Of a stretch of DNA of 64,000 nt, positions 21,640-34,216 are shown in pieces. How positions within the stretch are numbered: the stretch's first letter is position 1; each line of letters opens with the position of its first letter. The DNA lies in assembly GCA_001414485.1 (NCBI GenBank), contig LLEY01000195.1, forward strand, positions 43,129 through 107,128, written 5' to 3'. Below the pieces are notes generated by a model. That model had not been told where the DNA came from and did not search any database. It saw only the letters and a program-made list of their open reading frames with translations. This stretch comes from Calycina herbarum. Lineage: Eukaryota > Ascomycota > Leotiomycetes > Helotiales > Pezizellaceae. Both the position numbers and the translations under genes were made by a program.

Positions 21640-22445
21640 ACCTACTACGTCTACTACGTTCGGTGCCTTCGGGTAAAAGCTAGAGATAGGGAGTATAAGT
21701 ATGTCTTTATAAAAGATATATCTAAGAAGTGCGAGTATTACGTTAGGTAGAACGCTGTTTATATCCTAGTAAGCAGTCCTAAGTCCGAACTAAGTCTAAA
21801 CCTATATTAACTATTATAGTTGCCCTAGTTCGTAGAAAAGGAGTTTATTATCTTATAGCTCTTAGAAAGCCCGGTTACGATTAAGAAGGCTGCTAAAGCT
21901 ATTAATAAGATTATAGTCGTTGCTACTACAGAGGCACTTAAGACTATAACAGAGTTGTAGTACACGCTTCTTAAGAAGACTCGGACGCTTTACGTCGAGG
22001 TTGTTATAAGTATTCCTTCCTTAGTTAATACGGTTATAAAGGTGATTTTAGACTAACATTCTAATAAGCTAGTAATACTATATAGGTCTAGATTTAGAAC
22101 CTTTTCGAAGCCTATCTAAAGAGCTTATAAGTCGCGAGTAGTCGTTAGAGTAAGAAGCGTAAGTACGTAGAAGTAGAGGAGGTTCCTAGGGATAAGCTGG
22201 TTCGGGTCTCTTTTAGTAGAGAGAATAGTAAGGAGGAGGATTATAAGGACGAGGATAATAAGGAGGAGGCTAAGGCTACTATTATACAGCTAGCTGACGG
22301 GGCAGCTAGAGTAGAGAAGGTTAAGCTTTAGATCCTATTTAGTAGCGACTTAGTATTATCTTCTTATTCTTCTACTTTGTCGATTTTAAGTTATTCGAGG
22401 GTGACTAGGATTAGTAGTATTCTTAAGAGTTATTTAGTTAAATAA
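21640..22445 (+). pseudogene. Accessory reading frame antisense to Gypsy-1, broken
   Basis: A plus-strand frame lies between the Gypsy-1 3' LTR and its integrase, opposite to Gypsy-1 transcription. It reads, with RIP-type stops, through RCLRVKARDREYKY, then KKCEYYVR-NAVYILVSS, then a helical Lys-rich region with KKAAKAINKI, and an acidic Glu/Asp-rich tail near 22240-22330. The spacing suggests an ancestral short Cys motif near the N-terminus. Boundaries are approximate. A frame of similar position and style occurs in Gypsy-3 (25823-26449). I do not recognise a biochemical function. Confidence 0.55.
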
Positions 22446-23082
22446 TAAACTCTTTACTTATTCTTATTTATTTCTTATATACGTATCTATTTAGAGAGGA
22501 GTCGGGGTAGTCTTAGTTACTCTAGGTATTTAACGTAGAAGTCTCTTAATCGATGTAGTAAACCTTGAAAATTATTAGTAGAATACTAAGTAGGGTCTAA
22601 ATCGTAGCTAACCTATTTTACTTAATACTATAGTTGTCTTCTAAAAAGTCTGTTAGTAAGAATCTCTTAAACTTCCTATTCTTATATACTCTGAATAATC
22701 TCTAGAGGTGGCTCTAGGGCTTTCTATCTAGGTAGAGGGGTATTTAGGTCCTTAGATAGTATGTCTATAGCGAAAACGTTATAAATTAATAATCCTTCTA
22801 GGAGCTTTAACCTATAAGAGTGTTCTATACGTTCTAGTATTTCAAAGAGTCCTGTCTACTGCTTAGCTAGCTTTCGGCTAGGTCGATTTATCTTAAGGTT
22901 CCTTATTAGTAAGTAGACTTTATTACTAATATCCTAGTCGATAGCTCTTTAGTATTAATTTGTATTATCTTATATTCTCTACTAGGCTTCGGTTATATTA
23001 TCTTTAGCTACGTTCTAGGCCGAGTATATACGTCAGGCTATTTTAGCTACCTTATTATAATTTAATCGTTTCTAGGGAATAG

Positions 23083-23411
23083 TGTTACGGACCTGGCCAC
23101 CGCCGAGCACGTGACTCGCGTACGGCTGCTCGCCGGCGTCTGCAAAGCCTGCTATTCCTAGCCTGGCCTAGAACCATTCCTACCTAGGCTAGGAACCATT
23201 TCTATAAACGGATCGACATTCCTATAACTTATCGATTCCTTAGCTATCTCTATATTATAGGACCTCTAGAAGTCTCCTCTTTCCTTCTCTTCTCTTCTAT
23301 AGCTTTAGATCTTTAATTAAACCATCTCTTACTTCTCTGATTATCCGCTACACCTGTGTATACTATAGGTAAGGATAACTACTAGAGGGCTAGTAGATTA
23401 GGTTTGTTATA
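23083..23411 (+). repeat. Gypsy-2 5' LTR (329 bp)
   Basis: Near-identical to 33883-34211. It contains a CG-rich opening (gtgactcgcgtacggctgctcg) that has largely escaped RIP. Confidence 0.94.
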
Positions 23412-23631
23412 TTATCTAAAGCTCTCTTCTTCTCTCTATTTACTACTGCTCCTAGGAAGGATTAGAATATCCGTTACGATTCCAACACGACACCTACGGT
23501 CTATATAGACCGCCTATAGATGCTACCGGCGCCTTATATAGCCCTGCGTACCCGCGCCTACCACCGCGCACAAGAGCCTGGGGCTCTTCCACCTATACCC
23601 TCTGTCCTTACAACTGAGTCGTCTGCAACGA

Positions 23632-24140
23632 TGTCTGCCGACCAGCCTACGGACGCTCAACAGCTCGCTATAGCCCTAAAACAGGTCCGCCTACTGTGAG
23701 AACAACTGGACGACGTCCGTACCCCTCTGCGAGGGAATACCCTGTCTGAAACTAGATAACACAGGTCGTTTACGGTCAAGCTTAAGGATACTAAGCCCTT
23801 AACGGATGGCTCGTCTCTAACCTTCGACAACTGGAAGATCTAGATTAAGGACAAGTTCCTTATCAACGCCTCTATGTTTGAGCTAGAGGAAGCAAAGATG
23901 GCTTATGTTTTTAACTATATAGCTGATATTGCTTAGAAGCATCTCGCGCCCTGTTACCGGAAGGGACCTGAGCCGTTTTAGTCTGTAAAAGAAATGATCG
24001 TATATCTTACGGATATCCTAGAGAACCTGTTCGAAGCGTAGGACGCCTGTATCGAATTCCGCCGGCTTGTTATAAGAGATGACGAGACTTTCGTAACCTT
24101 CTATACTCGCTTCTTACACCTTGCGGGCACTGGACGGATC
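23632..24140 (+). pseudogene. Gypsy-2 gag remnant
   Basis: The frame starts MSADQPTDAQQLAIALKQVR and continues through a Ty3-type capsid region (FDNWKI, FLINASMFELEEAKMAYVFNY and FETFYTRF-like segments) with several stops at former Trp or Gln. It breaks off near 24140 and passes directly into RT sequence, so the gag C-terminus, zinc knuckle and protease are missing. Confidence 0.8.
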
Positions 24141-24151
24141 CCGCAGACGAC

Positions 24152-25298
24152 TTGTCCTATAGCCCCCTCCGCCACCAGTCAACGGACGAGCTCCGGGCTA
24201 TAAAACAATACCTTGTTAAGAACCTTTATAAAGGTTTTATTGAGGCTAGCCAAGCCCCCTTTGCGGCCCCGATTCTCTTTGTTAAGAAGTCTAACAGCTC
24301 TCTACGGTTCTGTATTAATTACTATAAGCTGAATAACCTAACTTATAAGGACCAGTATCCTCTTCCGTTAATCGACGAAACTCTTGCTCGTCTAGGCAAG
24401 GCTCGCATCTTTACAAAGCTAGACATACGATAAGCTTTTTACCGGATTCGGATTAACCCTGAGTCTAAGGAACTAATAACGTTCTAGACCTGTTACAGAG
24501 CTTATAAGTGCAAAGTTATACCTTTCGGACTAACTAACGGACCTATAATATATTAACGGTTTATAAACGACGTACTCTTCGACTATTTAGACGACTTTTA
24601 TACTACCTACCTTAACGATATTCTTATTTACTCCGAGAACGAGCTAGACTATTAGGAATACGTCTGTAAGGTCCTTTTACGGCTTTGTAAAGCTGGCTTA
24701 TAGGCTGATATTAAGAAATCTAAGTTTAACGTTACTTGTACGAAGTACCTAGGCTTCTACGTAAGTATTAACGGGATTGAAGTAGACCTGGAAAAGATAG
24801 AAACGATCCGTAACTAGGAACGCTCTATTATAGTCCGCGGTGTTCAGTCCTTTCTTAGCTTTTATAACTTCTACTGGAAGTTTATTCTCAACTACGGACG
24901 AGTCGTACGCCCGTTAACGGCTCTAACTCGTAAAGACCAGCCGTTTTAGTAGACACCTGCTTGTTAGAACGCCTTCTCCGAGCTAAAGGCCCGGCTTATT
25001 AATACACCTCTTCTTATGTACTTTAATCCGTAATACGAGTCTATAGTTGAGACCGATTCCTCTAACAGCGTCCTTAGCGGTATACTTCTTCAGTTATAGC
25101 CGAGTCAAGAGTGGCACCCTATAGCTTACTTCTCTAAGACAATGATACCTGCTGAGATTAACTACCCGATTTACGATAAAGAGATGCTAGCTATTGTACG
25201 TTCTCTAGAAGCCTAGAGACCTGAGCTCGAAGGGTCTCTATACTAGGTACAGGTCGTTTTAGACTATAAAGCTCTCGAGTACTTTATAACAACTAAAG
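24152..25298 (+). pseudogene. Gypsy-2 reverse transcriptase and RNase H, 5' part
   Basis: A 93-codon open stretch (24152-24433) covers the RT N-terminus: YSPL...ELRAIKQYL, GFIEASQAPFAAPILFVKK, LRFCINYYKLN, YPLPLIDETLARLG and FTKLDIR. After a stop the frame continues with VIPFGLTNGP, TYLNDILIY near 24604 (catalytic D-D changed to N-D) and an RNase H start (ETDSSNSVLSG near 25050). It ends at the Gypsy-3 insertion. It is inactive through stops and the catalytic change. Confidence 0.87.
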
Positions 25299-25822
25299 TG
25301 TAACGAAACTCAAACGAACTAAACAAAGATGACTAAGTCTCGAAGGTTGGTATATAGTAAGAAGTATGAATACGCCAGGTTGTTTACTTAGAAGTGAACT
25401 CGTTACTTATATCAAAGATGTTAAATAAGATAATAAGATTGATAACTAAAGTTAAGCACGAAGCTCCTATCTAATAGCAGACGTGCCAGTCTTATATAGA
25501 TGCTTCCTTCCCCGTGCTAGCTTGCTAGCTTAGTCGCTCCGTCGCTGTTAGACTGCTAGACCTGTCGCCCCGTCTAGCGAACTCTTATCACGTGATTATA
25601 ACCAAAGGAAATCCTTGGATCGCTTAGCTAACCTAACCGATCCCTATCTGCTATAAGAGTATTCCGATAGTGCTTAACCTGTTAGGACGCTGCCTGGTCT
25701 TCACTTATCACGTGTATATGTGATTTGTAACACTATCCCCTTCTTAGCTTAGCGTGTCCCTACGCTTAAGTACGACCTAAGAAATCTCGTTAGAAGGCTA
25801 GCAGCCTTCTTTCTTTTCTAAT

Positions 25823-26449
25823 ATGAATGCCTCTCGTTCTCTACGACGAACTGACTACGAAGCCTTTAGTAGAGTAATTAATTTATCTGGTAAGAAAATA
25901 GCTCTATATACCCGTTGTAAAAACGCTAACAAGGAACACGAGTGTTTTAGTCCTAGAGACTAAAAGCTATCACGGTGTGGTTGCTGTACTACTATGAACA
26001 AGTCTTGTAATATTTATATTGTTAATCGAATGCTTATAGTAAACGAGTAGGAGAGCGTCGATTCCTAGATCGAGCAGCTAGATAATGAAGAGGAGAAGAG
26101 TTATACGATCATAGCTAAGGCTATAGCTCGCATTCGTCGACTGAAGAAGCAAAAACGCCAACTCTACGAGAAGCGTTAAAGGATGATAGCTGCTGGTCTT
26201 AACTTGCTTAACGAGTTAGATACTGTTGAAGATTTAGAAAGAAAGAAGAAAGAGAAGGAGGAAGAAAAGAAGCGGATAGAAGAAGAGGCTGCTAGGCTGG
26301 CCGCCCTCCCTACGCCCGACGTCTCCGACCCTGCCTTTGTTCTAGGCCTTAACCTAGTCTTTCTTAAGTCCTTTCCTGCTAACTACGCGATGTAAGTAGA
26401 CTTAGGTTTCGACGGTGGAACTCCTAAAGTTCCTCCGAGTACTAGCTAA
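25823..26449 (+). pseudogene. Accessory ORF antisense to Gypsy-3 (Cys-rich plus coiled-coil), broken
   Basis: One frame runs from ATG 25823 to TAA 26449 with five internal stops, each explicable as TGG-to-TAG or CAA-to-TAA. The protein would be about 208 aa. An N-terminal MNASRSLRRTDYEAFSRVI is followed by Cys residues in the patterns TRCKN...HECF and RCGCC...KSC, suggesting metal binding. Then come a basic IRRLKKQKRQ stretch, a Lys/Glu-rich coiled coil (ERKKKEKEEEKKRIEEE) and a short hydrophobic/acidic tail. It lies between integrase and the 3' LTR on the opposite strand. From memory, similar small proteins are common as hypothetical genes in fungal genomes; I know of no assigned function. 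Confidence 0.72.
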
Positions 26450-26499
26450 TGTTTTTTCTAGGTTCTTAAGTGTTTTCTGAATATAGGTAATTTAACTAT

Positions 26500-29400
26500 T
26501 TTATTAAATATCTAACCTATCCTCTAACAAGTCTATAGTTAAGAATCCTCTTAACTTTATACTTAGCGTTTAGATTTACTAGTTGAATTTCTATAAGTAG
26601 GGCTGGTAGTGCTCCTAGTAGTGCTGGTTCAAGTAAGGATATATAGAATACTAGGTAGATGTTTATTGTCCTTAGTAGTGCTAATTTATAATTTAAAGGT
26701 CTTTTAACACGTTTGATTTTAAATAGTCTGAGTTTTTTATAATCTAGTTTGTTACTTAGTCTTTTTATATTGATATTCTTTTATACTAAGTAGACTTTAT
26801 CCCCCTCTTTTAGTATTAGCTCCTAACTACGTCGTTTGTTATAGTAGTATATATTTCTTTTAGCTATGAATTATAAATCCTTTATAAGTTCCTTATATAG
26901 CCTTTTGATTTTTAAGACGTGAACACGAGTAAGCTAGTTATTAATAGTCGTAGACAGCGGTTCTTAATACACTGTTAATTTATATCTAAAATTAGCGTAG
27001 AATAGTATAATAAGTATTATTTCTATTACTAAACTATTATAAGCGAACTATGCTAAGGGTAGTAGTTCTACCTAGTTGTCTTACTAGTAGTTTATATAAT
27101 AACGAAGGTATGTTTTAACTACTTAATTTATCTGTTTGTTTCCTTTATTTATTTAAGGGTAGAAAGCTATAGATAGCTTCCTCTTTATACCTAGTTGCTT
27201 TATAAGAGCGATCTAGAATTTTAAGGTAAAGAGTTTATCTCTATCTAAGAGTATTTCTTTAGGTAGTCTATGTCTTAAGACTACTTCTCTAAGGAACGTA
27301 AATGCTAATTCCTTAGCTATACTTGATTCTATATATACTATTAGAATTATATACTTTGTAAGACGTTCTATAATAACTAGGATCGTGTTATATTTAACTC
27401 TTATTATTAGATCTTTAGATTTTAGTAATTTAATAATAAAATCTATAGATATTAATTTCTAAGGTATCTATAGTATTAAAGTAGTGTTTATCTGTTTATA
27501 AGGAGTATAGCAGGAAGCCTTGTTCCTAGTATAGGTATTATATTCTACTATTACTTCCTTGACTATTATAGATAACTGATTAATATAGTAGTATTATCTT
27601 ATCCTCTAGAGGGTTCTGCGAATTCCTTGGTAACTATGAGTAAGCGTAGTATAGTATTCTTATACGAACTCCTTTATATATAAGCTAGGAACCTATAGTT
27701 TCCCTTTTATATACTAATTATAACCTTTATATATATTCTGAATTTTATCTATCTAAATGTTATTTATTGCTACTATTTTATATATAGTAGGTGCTAAGTC
27801 TCTATTCTTAAGAGTTTTTAAGATTGTAATCTTTTTATACTCTTTATCTCTCTTATATCTAGGTTTCTAACTAAGAGTATTAGCTTAAGTATTTAATGTT
27901 CCTTTTATATGTTAAATAATAATATTAAATCCTTCTAATATTTCTAACCATCTGGCTAATTATCTTATTATAAGTTCCTTAGTTGTTGTAAATGTCCTAA
28001 GATTCTTATAGTTAGATAAAACTATAACTAGGTGTTTTACTAACTATAAATATATTCTCTAGTGTTTTAAAGCTAATACTATAGTAAGTAATTCCTTATC
28101 GAAGATGCTATAGTTTTATTATACTAGGTTAAATGTCTTAGAATAATATATAATAGGTATTAGTTTTCCTTTATTATTTAGCTGTAAGTAAACCGCACCT
28201 ACTACTATATCTAAGGCGTCTGTTTCGATCGTACTAGGCTTATCTATATCGAAATCGTATAAAATAGGTTTTTTTATAAACTTTGCTTTAATTTTCTAAA
28301 AAGCATCTTTTACCTATTTATTCTATATAAATTTAATAGCTTTTTTAACTAGTTCTAACATTGGTTTAGTAATCTTTATATAGTTTTAGATAAATAGATA
28401 GTAAAAGTTTATAAATCTAAGAAAGGACTATATGTCTTTTATATTCTCTAGTAATTTCTAGTTTAAAACGTCCTAGATCTTTACTAGATCTATTTCTATT
28501 TTCTCTAAGCTAAATACCTATTCTAGGAAAAGGGTTTAAGTTACTTTAAACTCGTATTTTAAGAGTTTTAACTAAGAGTTTACTCTTACTAGTCGTTATA
28601 AAACTTCTTTAACATATTCTTTATATTCTTCTTCTTTTTTTAAGAAGATTAATATATTATCTAGGTAATAAATTACTATTACTCTTAGAAGATCTCTTAA
28701 AATGTTATTATTTTATCTCTAATATATAGCTAATATGTTATAAAGTCTAAATAGTATAACTATATATTTATAAAGGCTCGATAGTAAGGTAAATGCTATC
28801 TTCTATTTATCTCTGACTTTTATTTATATAAGTCTATAGGCGTTTTATTAATCTAGTTTCGTAAATCGTACTACCTTGTCTAACTTGTCTTATAAGTACT
28901 AGCTAGGTAGTAGCGGATAAGCGTTCTTAACCGTAGCTTAATTTACTTCTTAGTAATTAATATATACTCTTCTATCTAGATTGTCTTTCTTCTTAATAAT
29001 AAGTATATTTAAGGTAATTAGCAACTTAGATTTTCTAATATGTCCCTTCTTAATACCTTCCTTTATATAACTTTCTATCCTTTATAGGCTTTTCTAGTTA
29101 TATAACCGAAGCTTCTACTTTAAGAGGTAATAATCCTCTTTTAATTTAATCTTATAATCCTATAAGCGATGTTCTAGCAAAGCTTATAAGTCTTCTAGGT
29201 TTTCGAATAAAGCCTTAAATTCTCTATACTATATAGGTATTTTATTATCAGCCGGTTTACTAGCCTGTAGAGGACCCTAGGCTAGGTATCTTAGCGTTTT
29301 AGAAGAGGTGGCGCTAACCTCGTTCTAGCCTTATAGTTATAATTACAAACCTATATAATTATATTAACTAAAGGTTATTATTTAAGCCTTCTAATTAATA

Positions 29401-31556
29401 TCTAGATTATGTTCCCTAATCTATAGTATACTAAGTATTACTTCTTTACTCCCTATTTTAATAATATTAAATTATATATCTAAGTAGTATTCTTTAATAG
29501 TAATCCTTGTTAAAATGGTTTATTAATTAATAATTCTATCCTAGTATATAACGTCTATTCTATTAACTACTCCTAAGTAGTATAGCTTTATACCTTTAAT
29601 TAGGACGTTCAGCTTCTTCTAAGCTACTAGAGAAAGAAAATTGCCTATTACTTCTAAATTAATTAAGACTCGGAGTTCCTTTCCTCTTATCTTCGCTGTT
29701 ACTATAAGTTGATTTTCTCTAGAGGTAGTATTTAATTCTCTAATTATTAGTTAGTAGAGTTCTCTCTATACTAACTCCGTTTCTTAATCTATATTATATT
29801 TATTTATCTCCTAGAAGATTATACTAAATAATTTCCTACTTCTTAATTCCTAAAATATTACCTCGACTTTTCCGATTAAAGCAACTATAGTATACTAGCC
29901 TTCTATTTCTAGTATAGCTTCCTTACTATTAGGTAGCATACCTAAAAGACTAGGTTTAGGGCGTCCTATAAAGTTGTTAGAACCCTGCTATTACTATAAG
30001 CTAGTTTCCTCCTATAGGTCTACGACTATCTAAATATCTCCTATCTTAGGTATACTAGATAGCTTACTAAATACTGTTTATTTTAGTCTAGGTTCTTTAA
30101 ATTTAATAGTTTCCCTTCTAGTAATAAGGCTTACTAAAGTTATTCTATCTCATTTATTCTAAACTATTTTATAAGTAGTTAAAATAGTAGAGTTAATTCC
30201 TTAAGTAGAATATAGGCTCTAGAAATTAGGTTTCTAGTTTTCTATATATACCTATCTATTTCCTCTTTTAAAAGTTCTAATAAATGCCTATATTTCACCT
30301 TATTTAGGCTTATATATTCCTAAATCTACCTCTAATAAGTCGGATATCGATTCTAATAACTCTAACGAATTTGTTAATAGTAGTGATTTATATTCTACCT
30401 AAAGAGGCAATTTATAATCTATTTCTAACTGTATATTATAATATTCCTTAAGTAATAGATTCTTATTATTATTAGTATCCTATATCTTACTAACTTATGT
30501 CTTAATTCCTTCGTTTAGCTGTAAGTATATAGCGCCTACTGTTATATCTATAGCGTCTGTTTTAATTTGTATACTATAACCTCTAGCCTCGAGTTCTTCG
30601 TCTGTGAGTTCGATTTTTTCTAGTAAAGCTACTTCTTTTTAGATAGTAGCGTTAGCTTGTTTCCCTTTAGAGTCTTTCTTCTTACTATACTCATTTACTC
30701 TATAGCTAGAAAGACTATAGTTATAATATAAGTTCTACTCGCATCGACGATTTCGCTCTTTCTAGGACAATCCTCCCTTCTAGGAGTTTTCTTTCTTAGA
30801 TTCCTTCTCTAGAACCTATAATTTCTAAGTAGTATTAATTTCTATAGGATCTCTACAATCTTTTCGTCTACCCTTTCTATATTAGTAACTATAACTTCTT
30901 TTCTTCTCTAGATTCCTTTTATAAATACAGTTGTCGATCCTAATTACGTTATTTATTAATTTATTTAATATATCTAAAAAATCCTCTTATACAAGTTCAT
31001 CCTTTACATTATCCTTAAGTCTATAATAGAATTGTTTATATAATACTTCGTCGTTCTATCCTATCTATACTAAGTACTATTAAAATTACAAGGTATACTT
31101 AGTAGCTAACCCCTTTTGCTTAAGCGCATATAGAGCTCTAACTGCCTTTTTCTTTATATTAACGTCTTTAAAAGCCTAGTTGATTCCTTCTCTAAACCCT
31201 TGAACATTTCTAAACAAATCCCTTATCTTCTTAGACATTTAAAGAGAGACTTTTCCTTCAACTGTCTTATTTACCTAGTAATCCTCTAGGTATAGTTCTA
31301 ACTAGTTATAAGCTACCTCTTCTAGATAGGTAGACAACTATATAACCTAGTTAGTTTTACTTCTAAACTAAGTATGATAAAAACTTAAGTAGAGTAAAGC
31401 TTTTATTAAGAATTTAGCTAGTTTCTTAGGCGAGCTATTATACAGCTTCGAAAGAGGAAGTTTCACTTCCTCTCGAAGGGTAGTAACTAGTATAACTAGG
31501 GGGTCTACAGCTGGCTTTGGTAGGGTGGTCTTCGGAGTAGAAGAGGTTGCCGACAT
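26500..31556 (-). pseudogene. Gypsy-3 gag-pol, RIP-degraded
   Basis: On the minus strand the gag frame opens MSATSSTPKTTLPKPAVDPL at 31556 and stays open for 62 codons. RT is marked by VIYYLDNILI at about 28641-28675 (second catalytic Asp changed to Asn). Integrase lies toward 27000. The region is extremely AT-rich and full of stops. The exact left boundary is approximate. Confidence 0.82.
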
Positions 31557-31590
31557 AGTAGTAATCTTACTTCTAAGCAGGTACTTAAAG

Positions 31591-32024
31591 TATAATAAAA
31601 CTTAAATAAACTAAACAAAGATGACTAAGTCTCAAAGGTTAGTATATAGTAAGAAGTATAAATACGCCAGGTTGTTTACTTAGAAGTGAACTCGTTACTT
31701 ATATCAAAGATGTTAAATAAGATAATAAGATTAATAACTAAAGTTAAGCACGAAGCTCCTATCTAATAGTAGACGTGCTAGTCTTATATAGATGCTTCCT
31801 TCCCCGTGCTAGCTTACTAGCTTAGTCGCTCCGTCGCTGCTAGACTGCTAGACCTGTCGCCCCGTCTAGCGAACTCTCATCACGTGATTATAACCAAAGG
31901 AAATCCTTGGATCGCTTAGCTAACCTAACCGATCCCTATCTGCTATAAGAGTATTCCGATAGTGCTTAACCTGTCAGGACGCCGCCTGGTCTTCACTTAT
32001 CACGTGTGCACGTGATTCGTGACA
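31591..32024 (-). repeat. Gypsy-3 5' LTR (434 bp)
   Basis: This copy pairs with 25299-25732; the two differ mostly by transitions. Followed by the duplicated target taaag. Confidence 0.93.
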
Positions 32025-32029
32025 TAAAG

Positions 32030-33880
32030 CCTTATCTAGCCGACAAGCCCGCTAGGCTGAAACCCTCTCTCGATTTAACTTCCTACTTACTTATAAGCCT
32101 GGTAGCTAGAATCGAGCGGATTCTCTTACTTACTAGGACTAAGAAGTAGATAGTTAAATAGTAATAAAGATATCTACTTATATACAAGTCCTCTTATAGC
32201 CTGAGAATCTCGACTCGCGGATTATTATAGACCTAGACTTAGACTCTTCTGTAGATATTACACTCGTTAGAGTAGCCGACGGACTATACGACTTAATTAA
32301 CAATATCCTATAAGCTAATCGTACGAGTACGGGCCTTAACGCTCTCCGCTAGTACGCTACGGACGAACGCCCTGGCTAGACAACTTATAACAGCCTCCTA
32401 CTATACTAAGAACGGCTTGTTCTACCCGAGGACGACGATCTCAAAGTACGCTTGCTAAGCGAGGTTTATAATCAAGTCTCGGTAGCCTACCCTAGACAAT
32501 CTAAGACTCTAAAGCTAGTTACGGACCGCTACTACTAGCCGTACCTTCGTTCGGATATACAACGATTCGTCTATAACTACTAGACCTGCCGTCGCTCTTA
32601 CGTGCCGCGAGACCGCCCCCCTAGACTCCTCAACCCCTTGCCTATCCCAGATCGCCTATAGTAATATATATTAGTTGATTTTAAGGAATTCCCTTCTAAC
32701 AAGTCTAGGATAGATATAATTATTATCTTTATCTACTAGCTAAGTAAGAGATCTGTCTCTATCCCTTACCTAAAGACTACAGACGTAAAAAAGACTACAC
32801 AGATCTACCTCAACCACGTATAGTACTATTATAGACTATTAGATACTATTATCTCTAACCGCGGTCCGTAATTCGTCTCAGAGTTCTAGTAAGAGTTTAA
32901 CCAGATCCTAAGAACTAAGATCAAGCTATCTATAGCCGTATATATATAAACCGACGGTTAAACTAAGAATATAAACCAGTAGATTAACCAACGCCTTCGC
33001 TCGTTTATAAACTACTATTAGAATAACTAGTCTAAACTAATGCCGATTATAGACTACGCTTAAGCTACACTTCCCTAGGACTCGACGACTCTTCCGCCTA
33101 TACAAATCGAGCTTAGTTACGTACTACGTACCAGCTTTAATTAGGTTCGCTAGAGCTCGGAAGAGCTAATAAGCGTCTGTAAACAGCTTTTATAAGACGA
33201 AGCAGTTGCGTACACAACCCGTATATACAGCGCCTAGGAAACCGCTCGTAAGAGAATCGAGGCTGCTTAGGAACGCTAGTATAAGCAAGCAAACAAGCAC
33301 CGGCGACCAGTAGACTTTGCTACGGGTAACAAGGTCTACGTATCGACAAAGACGTGGAATATAGACCGCCTAAGCCGTAAGCTCGACTAGCAGATAGCTA
33401 GTCCGTATACAGTCCTAGAAAAGATTAGAAACGCTTTCCGAGTTAACCTGCCTCCGATAATTAAAATATAGCCTGTGATCTTTATAGACAAGCTTCGCAA
33501 AGCTTCTAACAATCCGCTACCAGGCCAGCTATAGGAACTAGGACTGCCTATTATAGTTAATAGGTATAACGAATAGGATATAGACCAAGTACTAGCCTCT
33601 AGAGGCTATTATAGAAAATTATAATACCGGGTTTAATAGGCACAAAGTAAGCTAGACCTGGCCTAGTACCTAGCTTCTGACTTTATAGGCTGCCTATATA
33701 AGCTTTAAGAGTTTTATACTCTAAATCCTTCTCTCTCAGTGCCTTCTAGGTACTTAGTAGAATAGTTACAGAGCTAGGAAGATAGTATAGACGAGCTGGA
33801 ATATTATAAGAACAAGGATAAATTACCTGTAGAGTAGTAGGTTCAGAGCTCGCGGGCGAGCTCTACTTAAAGAGAGGGGT
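32030..33880 (+). pseudogene. Gypsy-2 RNase H end, integrase and chromodomain-like C-terminus
   Basis: The Gypsy-2 frame resumes after Gypsy-3 with the RNase H end near 32040. Integrase is shown by a YVPRDRPPRLLNPLPIPD segment near 32600, VDFKEFPSNKSR near 32680 and NRGP-FVSEF near 32857. The C-terminus (about 33565-33700) reads VLASRGYYRKL-YRV, then ASDFIGCLYKL-EFY, in the position and style of the chromodomain of chromoviral Gypsy elements. Many stops are present. The chromodomain call rests on position and general pattern. Confidence 0.78.
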
Positions 33881-33882
33881 AA

Positions 33883-34211
33883 TGTTACGGACCTGGCCAC
33901 CGCCGAGCACGTGACTCGCGTACGGCTGCTCGCCGGCGTCCGCAAAGCCTGCTATTCCTAGCCTAGCCTAGAACCATTCCTACCTAGGCTAGGAACCATT
34001 TCTATAAACGGATCGATATTTCTATAACTTATCGATTCCTTAGCTATCTCTATATTATAGGACCTCTAGAAGTCTCCTCTTTCCTTCTCTTCTCTTCTAT
34101 AGCTTTAGATCTTCAATTAAACCACCTCTTACTTCTCTGATTATCCGCTACACCTGTGTATACTATAGGTAAGGATAACTACCAGAGGGCTAGCAGATTA
34201 GGTTTGTTATA
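33883..34211 (+). repeat. Gypsy-2 3' LTR (329 bp)
   Basis: It pairs with 23083-23411, follows the purine tract aaagagaggggtaa and is followed by aatag. Confidence 0.94.
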
Positions 34212-34216
34212 AATAG

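Larger units (their letters stand above)
25299..32024 (-). mobile_element. Gypsy-3: Ty3/Gypsy element, minus strand, in Gypsy-2
   Basis: The 434-bp terminal repeats (25299-25732 and 31591-32024) carry an exact 5-bp duplication taaag (25294-25298 and 32025-32029). The minus-strand purine tract (aagaaggggatag) adjoins the left LTR, which fixes the orientation. The right LTR has lost its canonical TG end to TA by G-to-A change. It is the innermost and so the latest insertion of the nest. Minus-strand gag begins at 31556 and RT lies near 28650. A plus-strand accessory frame lies at 25823-26449. Confidence 0.94.
23083..34211 (+). mobile_element. Gypsy-2: Ty3/Gypsy element with chromodomain-like end, in Gypsy-1
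   Basis: LTRs of 329 bp (23083-23411 and 33883-34211) start TGTTACGG and end TTTGTTATA, where a final TA in place of CA may itself reflect RIP. The exact 5-bp duplication aatag lies at 23078-23082 and 34212-34216. The LTRs differ only by transitions in the stretches compared. It is interrupted by Gypsy-3 at 25299-32024; its own length is about 4.4 kb. Internal order is gag, RT/RNase H, integrase, then a chromodomain-like C-terminus. Confidence 0.94.

Noticed and set aside
26183..26395. A stand-alone 70-aa gene
   Set aside because: It is the open middle part of the longer broken antisense accessory frame at 25823-26449.
31368..31556. A stand-alone 62-aa gene
   Set aside because: It is the surviving start of Gypsy-3 gag.
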